A DNA stretch of 38,967 bases from an uncultured Cytophagales bacterium (lineage in GTDB: Bacteria; Bacteroidota; Bacteroidia; Cytophagales; Bernardetiaceae). Shown here piece by piece: positions 33,422 through 38,967 of the stretch. Under the pieces are notes generated by a model, which had not been told where the DNA came from, did no database searches, and was given only the letters and a program-made list of their open reading frames with translations. The stretch's first letter is position 1, and every line of letters begins with the position of its first letter. The stretch spans positions 1-38,967 of the forward strand of contig CAKZOK010000134.1 of assembly GCA_937136415.1 (NCBI GenBank). Direction: 5' to 3'. Made by a program: the position numbers and the translations under genes.

Positions 33422-34066
33422 TTAATTACTAGCTGCTTTTAAAATATCAATTACGATTGGTTTTAGTCCACTTCTAAGAAATTCGATGGCTACTACCATT
33501 ACGATAAGTCCCATCAAACGCATCAAAATTTTGTTTCCTGTTTCTCCCAACATCTTAGAAATTTTGGACGAAGCCCAAAGTGTAAAGAATGTAATCAAAC
33601 AGATAACAAACATAACACCTATTAATACAGCTTTTTTGTCAAACGTTTCGGCATCTTGCATCATAACAATAGAGTTTGTAATTGCACCTGGTCCACAAAT
33701 CATTGGAATAGCAAGTGGTGTAATAGAAATATCTGTAACATAACTTTTGACAGATTCTTCAGCTATTTTGGTACGAATAAGGCGTGCTTGAAGCATATCA
33801 TATCCCATCATAAAAAATATAATACCTCCTACAACACGAAAAGCATCAGCCGAAATACCAAAAAACTCAAAGAGCAATTGCCCTGAAAAAGCAAAAGCAA
33901 CCATCGTAAAAAAAGCTGTAATGAGAGCTTTACGTGCCGTTGTTGTACGGTCGGCATCACTCAAATCGGCTGTCATTGTCATAAAAACAGGCATTACTCC
34001 CAAAGGATTAATGATAGTGAAGTAGGTTGTAAAACATACCAGTCCAAATTTTATTAACTCGTCCAT
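33422..34066 (-). CDS. MarC-family integral membrane protein
   Basis: A 214-residue inner-membrane protein with six predicted helices. INPLGVMPVFMTMT near 20-33 and PLAIPMICGPGAITNSIVMM near 117-136 are the two family signatures, the latter repeating the first in pseudo-symmetry. MarC/UPF0056 proteins have been linked to multidrug resistance, but their substrate is not known. The gene has a good promoter at 34124 on the minus strand and appears monocistronic, divergent from siaB. Confidence 0.92.
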   Translation of the reverse strand: MDELIKFGLVCFTTYFTIINPLGVMPVFMTMTADLSDADRTTTARKALITAFFTMVAFAFSGQLLFEFFGISADAFRVVGGIIFFMMGYDMLQARLIRTKIAEESVKSYVTDISITPLAIPMICGPGAITNSIVMMQDAETFDKKAVLIGVMFVICLITFFTLWASSKISKMLGETGNKILMRLMGLIVMVVAIEFLRSGLKPIVIDILKAASN

Positions 34067-34475
34067 TTCTAATTTATTTTTTGAATAAAAATATTTTTTT
34101 GTTTATGTATTTTTTAAAGGACGCAAAATTACAAAGAACAAATGAGAATGCGAACCTTTGTATAAAAACTTATCTTTAACAAAAGATAAACTGATTTTTT
34201 TTACTTATTTTGATTAAATATGCAAAGGTATTGCAATTAATATTTGGTTTTTAAATAAAAAGTATTAAATTGTGAATAACTTATCAAAATAGAAACTTAA
34301 TGTTTAACAAAACGATTCCTAATTTATTCTAAAAAGAGTAGTGTTATTTTCTACATCTGATGATAATTATACTAACAATTACATTTATCAGAAAGTAAAA
34401 AAAGAATAAATAAAGTAACTGTTCTTTTGATTTGTTGAAAATCTATTATCTAATTCTCCTATATTTCGGTAGAAT
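34067..34475. other. Divergent region marC-siaB
   Basis: 409 AT-rich bases. The marC promoter is near 34124-34154. A hairpin TTATCTTT...AAAGATAA near 34170-34188 is followed by ACTGA and T residues. No convincing siaB promoter is visible; TATATTTC at about 34459 differs from the box at one base. I see no gene. Confidence 0.45.
34124..34154 (-). promoter_or_regulatory. marC promoter
   Basis: On the minus strand TAATTTTG (34131 down to 34124) matches the -7 box. TTCG (34154 to 34151), one base off TTTG, lies 19 bases upstream, the standard spacing. The predicted start is near 34118. Confidence 0.55.
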
Positions 34476-35069
34476 ATGCACGACAATTTTCAGATTACTA
34501 AATACTACAACGAATTTAATAAAAATGGTATTACTGCTGTTTTTCAAGGTGCTTTATCGCAATCTGTTTTATCAGAAATTGCAGAGAGTCTAAAAGAAAA
34601 AATTTCGGGTAGAGAGCCTATAAAAAATAAAGTGTTTGCTATTTTTATAGAATTAGCTCAAAATATTTATCATCATTCGGCAGATAAAAAGCACTTTCAC
34701 ACCACAGATTCTTATATTGGAGTGGGTATAGTAGCAATTCGTGATTTGCCTGATTCTTACTCTCTTAGTGCAGGAAATATAGTAAAAAAACACCAACGAG
34801 AAGCATTAGAAGAACGTTGTAATTATATTAATGGGTTGGACAAACAGCATCTAACTGAATATTATAGACAAGAGCGAAAAAATGCGAAAGGGCGAACTAG
34901 CACAGGAGCTCATGTTGGTTTGATAGATATGGTAAGGCGTTCTGGTAATCCTTTGAAAATACATTTTGATTCTATTTCTGAAAACCTAAGTTTTTTTTCA
35001 ATTACAGTAACTGTGAATAAAAATTGGCAACCTCTAACTACAAAAATAAAAACAAATCAAACTGTTTAA
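34476..35069 (+). CDS. siaB: SiaB-family protein kinase
   Basis: The 197-residue cytoplasmic protein resembles the SiaB (DUF6272) family, kinases with a histidine-kinase-like ATPase fold that phosphorylate the partner protein SiaC. The N-box-like segment FAIFIELAQNIYHHS near 54-68 has the Glu and Asn for Mg-ATP. GAHVGLIDMVRRSG near 147-160 serves as the G-box region. siaC follows 90 bases downstream on the same strand, the conserved pairing. In Pseudomonas the set also includes the phosphatase SiaA and the diguanylate cyclase SiaD. Neither is next to it here, but two PP2C phosphatases of the SiaA class lie within the window. The symbol is given by family. Confidence 0.85.
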   Translation: MHDNFQITKYYNEFNKNGITAVFQGALSQSVLSEIAESLKEKISGREPIKNKVFAIFIELAQNIYHHSADKKHFHTTDSYIGVGIVAIRDLPDSYSLSAGNIVKKHQREALEERCNYINGLDKQHLTEYYRQERKNAKGRTSTGAHVGLIDMVRRSGNPLKIHFDSISENLSFFSITVTVNKNWQPLTTKIKTNQTV

Positions 35070-35159
35070 GAATATTTTAGTGCAAAATATTTTCTTAAAT
35101 AACGAGCATTAATATAACAATTTAGAAAAGCATTAGCTATCAAAATTATAGTCAAGATT

Positions 35160-35552
35160 ATGGAGAATTTTTTTTTTCAAGGGCAAAAATTTACCCCTAC
35201 CATTAATTTTAATGGCGAAACAGGGATTTTGAGTATTGAAGGGCAGTCTTATCCTGAACACGCAGAAGAAATATTTGCGCCTGTTTTGGGTTGGGTACAA
35301 CGTTATTTAGATACTCCTAACAGAACCATTGTACTTAATTTTCATCTTTCGTATTTTAATACAGCTACTTCAAGACGTTTTCAAGACCTTTTAGAAATAT
35401 TAGAGGCTTATGCAAAAGAAAAGGGTGGAAAAGTAACCATAAATTGGTATTATAGAGAAGATGACTATGATATGTTAGAAAATGGAGAAGATTATATAGA
35501 ATCTATTGACTTGAATATTAATTTGGTTTCGGTAAAACATTCGGAGGAATAA
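35160..35552 (+). CDS. siaC: SiaC-family phosphoprotein partner
   Basis: A 130-residue protein of the SiaC (DUF1987) family. It has an STAS-like partner fold (TPTINFNGETGILSIEGQSYPEHAEEIF), and YFNTATS at 65-71 places a Thr exactly at residue 68, the position phosphorylated by SiaB in Pseudomonas. VTINWYYREDDYDMLENGEDY near 95-115 is the conserved acidic end. The phosphorylated form is released by a PP2C phosphatase and then binds its target. The gene pairs with siaB upstream and ends in its own terminator. The target in Bacteroidota is not known, and no GGDEF protein is encoded nearby. Confidence 0.88.
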   Translation: MENFFFQGQKFTPTINFNGETGILSIEGQSYPEHAEEIFAPVLGWVQRYLDTPNRTIVLNFHLSYFNTATSRRFQDLLEILEAYAKEKGGKVTINWYYREDDYDMLENGEDYIESIDLNINLVSVKHSEE

Positions 35553-35578
35553 TTTTCTAAACTGAAATATACATCATA

Positions 35579-35608
35579 AAATCAACGCTTTCAGTTGGTT
35601 TTTTTTAT
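35579..35608 (+). terminator. Terminator after siaC
   Basis: AATCAAC and GTTGGTT (35580-35600) pair with one G-U around a 7-base loop and run into eight or more T residues, just before the stop of the convergent transglycosylase gene. Confidence 0.65.
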
Positions 35609-35613
35609 TGATG

Positions 35614-36648
35614 TTATTTTATATCTTGAATATTAATTACTGTATCCTCTTCATTAAGGATAGAGTCTAACATTTTTTGCATTGTTAAAGATTCCTGTGC
35701 TAAAATATTTGAGTGTGGTATAGGAGGATTTTGAGGAATAAACAGAGTGTATTTTTTTTCTTGTCTTAATTCTTTTTTGTTAAGAGTAAGTTTATTTCTC
35801 AAAAGCCAAGGGTTGTGATATTTTAATGTTCTATAACTCATTCCATATTTGGCAGCAAGAGCAGCAATATCATTTATGGTACTATCAATTATTATTTTTC
35901 TATATTTTATAGGAGCATAGCGCAATTCTTTAGGAATCATAAAACCATATTTTTCGGGGTTTTGCATAATTTCTTTGAAGGCTAAGGCACGATAAATATA
36001 GCGAGCTGTTTCGGTATTCAAAGCAACATCATAATAAGAAATAGCATTTTGGTTGCGAAGTGCTGAGTTCATTCCTCCCATTCCACGATTATATGATGCA
36101 GCAACAAGTGTCCAGTTACCAAATTTTTTGTAAGAGCGTTTTAGGTATTTACAGGCAGCACGAGTTGCTTTTTCAATATGAAAACGCTCATCTACTTCTT
36201 TAGATATTTCTAAGTTAAACTCTTTTGCTGTTTCGTTCATAAATTGCCAATATCCATCTGCACCAGCATAAGAACGTACATTTTCAAGCCCACTTTCTAT
36301 AACAGCAATATACTTCATATCATCAGGAATACCTTCTTCTTTTAATATTTTTTCAATAATTGGAAAGAATTTTTCCGAACGTTTGATAATCAGACTGGTA
36401 GAAGAATGACGAAAAACATTGATGTAGAGTTCTTTATCAAAACTTTCTTTTACTTCTTTATCATACAAAGGAACTTTTTCGCCACAAAAATCAAACGTAG
36501 TAGGTACACGGACAAGTACATTATGGTAGCCTTCTGGCAAAGTCGTAATTTCACTTTTTAAAGTCTGTGTAAATTTATCTATCAAAATATAACCTAATAA
36601 AAAAGCCACAGCAAGTAAAAGTAAACCCGTTTTAAGACGATTGCTCAT
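35614..36648 (-). CDS. Membrane-anchored lytic transglycosylase with LysM-like tail
   Basis: A 344-residue protein with one N-terminal helix (about 7-24, TGLLLLAVAFLLGYILI) that anchors it to the membrane facing the periplasm, and an SLT domain like MltD/Slt. The catalytic Glu is in AVIESGLENV at residue 118. YWQFMNETAKEFNL, then YLKRSYKKFGNWTLVAASYNRG, are classic SLT motifs. It cuts peptidoglycan between MurNAc and GlcNAc with formation of anhydromuropeptide. The C-terminal region (INDIAALAAKYGMSYRTLKYHNPWL) resembles one LysM repeat for wall binding. It converges on siaC. Confidence 0.92.
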   Translation of the reverse strand: MSNRLKTGLLLLAVAFLLGYILIDKFTQTLKSEITTLPEGYHNVLVRVPTTFDFCGEKVPLYDKEVKESFDKELYINVFRHSSTSLIIKRSEKFFPIIEKILKEEGIPDDMKYIAVIESGLENVRSYAGADGYWQFMNETAKEFNLEISKEVDERFHIEKATRAACKYLKRSYKKFGNWTLVAASYNRGMGGMNSALRNQNAISYYDVALNTETARYIYRALAFKEIMQNPEKYGFMIPKELRYAPIKYRKIIIDSTINDIAALAAKYGMSYRTLKYHNPWLLRNKLTLNKKELRQEKKYTLFIPQNPPIPHSNILAQESLTMQKMLDSILNEEDTVINIQDIK

Positions 36649-36729
36649 ATAAAGAAGAAATAGAAATGCAAGTAAATAAGTTTGTAGCGTAAAAAAGAAA
36701 ATCGTTTTTACGTTTTATTAAAAAATCAC

Positions 36730-36863
36730 CATACTACTAGACATTTTCTAAAATTAAAGAATTGGTTTTACTAATTTTGTTTCAAAAATAGTAAGGAGTT
36801 GTAACTTCTCCCCTCCTTTGAAGGGGCTGGGAGAGGTCAAAAATCAAAATATCTAGCAGTATG
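36730..36863. mobile_element. 134-bp MITE-like element with inverted ends
   Basis: CATACTACTAGACATTTT (36730-36747) and the reverse complement of 36846-36863 (CATACTGCTAGATATTTT) match at 16 of 18 bases. The interior carries a GC-rich patch with CTCCCCTCCTTTGAAGGGG and GGGAGAGG, itself partly palindromic. No transposase is encoded. Single ends of the same sequence occur at 25439-25452 and 10727-10744. Confidence 0.65.
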
Positions 36864-36984
36864 AAAAATCACTTATTCAAAAGTAGCAAACTAAATTCAA
36901 TACTAAAAGCAATAAGAATTTTTTTTGTAAAAAAAAATAGCAAATAGCTAAAAATCTACTTTGGTAAAATATTTTTTTACACAA

Positions 36985-37028
36985 AAAATAGCCTTCAAAT
37001 CATCTAAATAATGACTCAAAGACTATTT
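36985..37028 (-). terminator. Terminator after rtcB
   Basis: On the minus strand AAAATAGTCTT pairs with AAGGCTATTTT, and the inner AGTCAT with ATGATT, with several G-U pairs (about 19 pairs) and a short loop. A T run follows, 39 bases past the rtcB stop. Confidence 0.65.
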
Positions 37029-37066
37029 TAATTATTGATTATTAAAAAATATTTTTTTTGCGAAAA

Positions 37067-38967
<1,901 letters not shown>

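Larger units (their letters stand above)
36649..37066. other. Intergenic region with MITE-like element and rtcB terminator
   Basis: The 418 bases hold the inverted-repeat element (36730-36863) and the minus-strand terminator at 36985-37028. Between them lies A/T-rich sequence with no gene. Confidence 0.5.

Overview
The window is AT-rich, with A/T-dominated third codon positions. It carries repeated TAnnTTTG promoter boxes, almost no Shine-Dalgarno sites, RHS (YD-repeat) debris, two-component-regulator propeller proteins and the SiaB/SiaC pair. Together these point to a Bacteroidota chromosome, most likely a marine Cytophagales bacterium of the Bernardetia (formerly Flexibacter litoralis) type. 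The genus is an inference from gene style, not a database match. I see no rRNA, tRNA, CRISPR array, phage or intact insertion sequence.

Left edge (1-4600): a broken RHS fragment runs into two copies of a GC-rich repeat, followed on the minus strand by an SH3-like lipoprotein, a MacB/FtsX-type permease and a fused two-domain oligopeptide-type ABC ATPase. 4748-8290: a propeller-Y_Y_Y-PP2C sensor phosphatase, and the 57-bp tail of a lost paralogue. 8374-18996 is mostly plus strand and mixed housekeeping: a c-type-cytochrome-like protein with an orphan FecCD permease, pyrE, an unknown protein with a RavA-like MoxR ATPase, a sulfotransferase (minus), pyrB, a methyltransferase, and hutI with an Rpn-type nuclease and a YigZ/IMPACT protein. 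19148-23107 is a second, larger propeller-GAF-PP2C phosphatase in the opposite orientation to the first. 23677-25410 encodes a secreted protein of OmpL47/Ig-like repeats.

25440-26980 is the most unusual part: an RHS graveyard. The C-terminal remnant of an apparent papain-fold polymorphic toxin is directly followed by an intact small gene in the immunity position, then another RHS core fragment. The whole is bracketed by about 63-bp inverted copies of the same GC-rich repeat seen at the left edge. The right part (26983-38560) returns to core genes: lpdA, fadD, a peroxiredoxin-like protein, mnmE, marC, siaB-siaC, a lytic transglycosylase and an RtcB-family RNA ligase.

Two themes link the genes. 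First, a partner-switching network: two membrane PP2C phosphatases and a separate SiaB kinase/SiaC antagonist pair lie in the same 31 kb, with SiaC keeping the phospho-acceptor Thr68, but there is no SiaD cyclase. Second, repeat-driven decay: GC-rich palindromic repeats, a 134-bp MITE-like element and gene tails mark past recombination around RHS loci. Several intergenic hairpins serve as clear terminators, and others (before hutI, before the OmpL47 gene and around the pyrB promoter) are unexplained.
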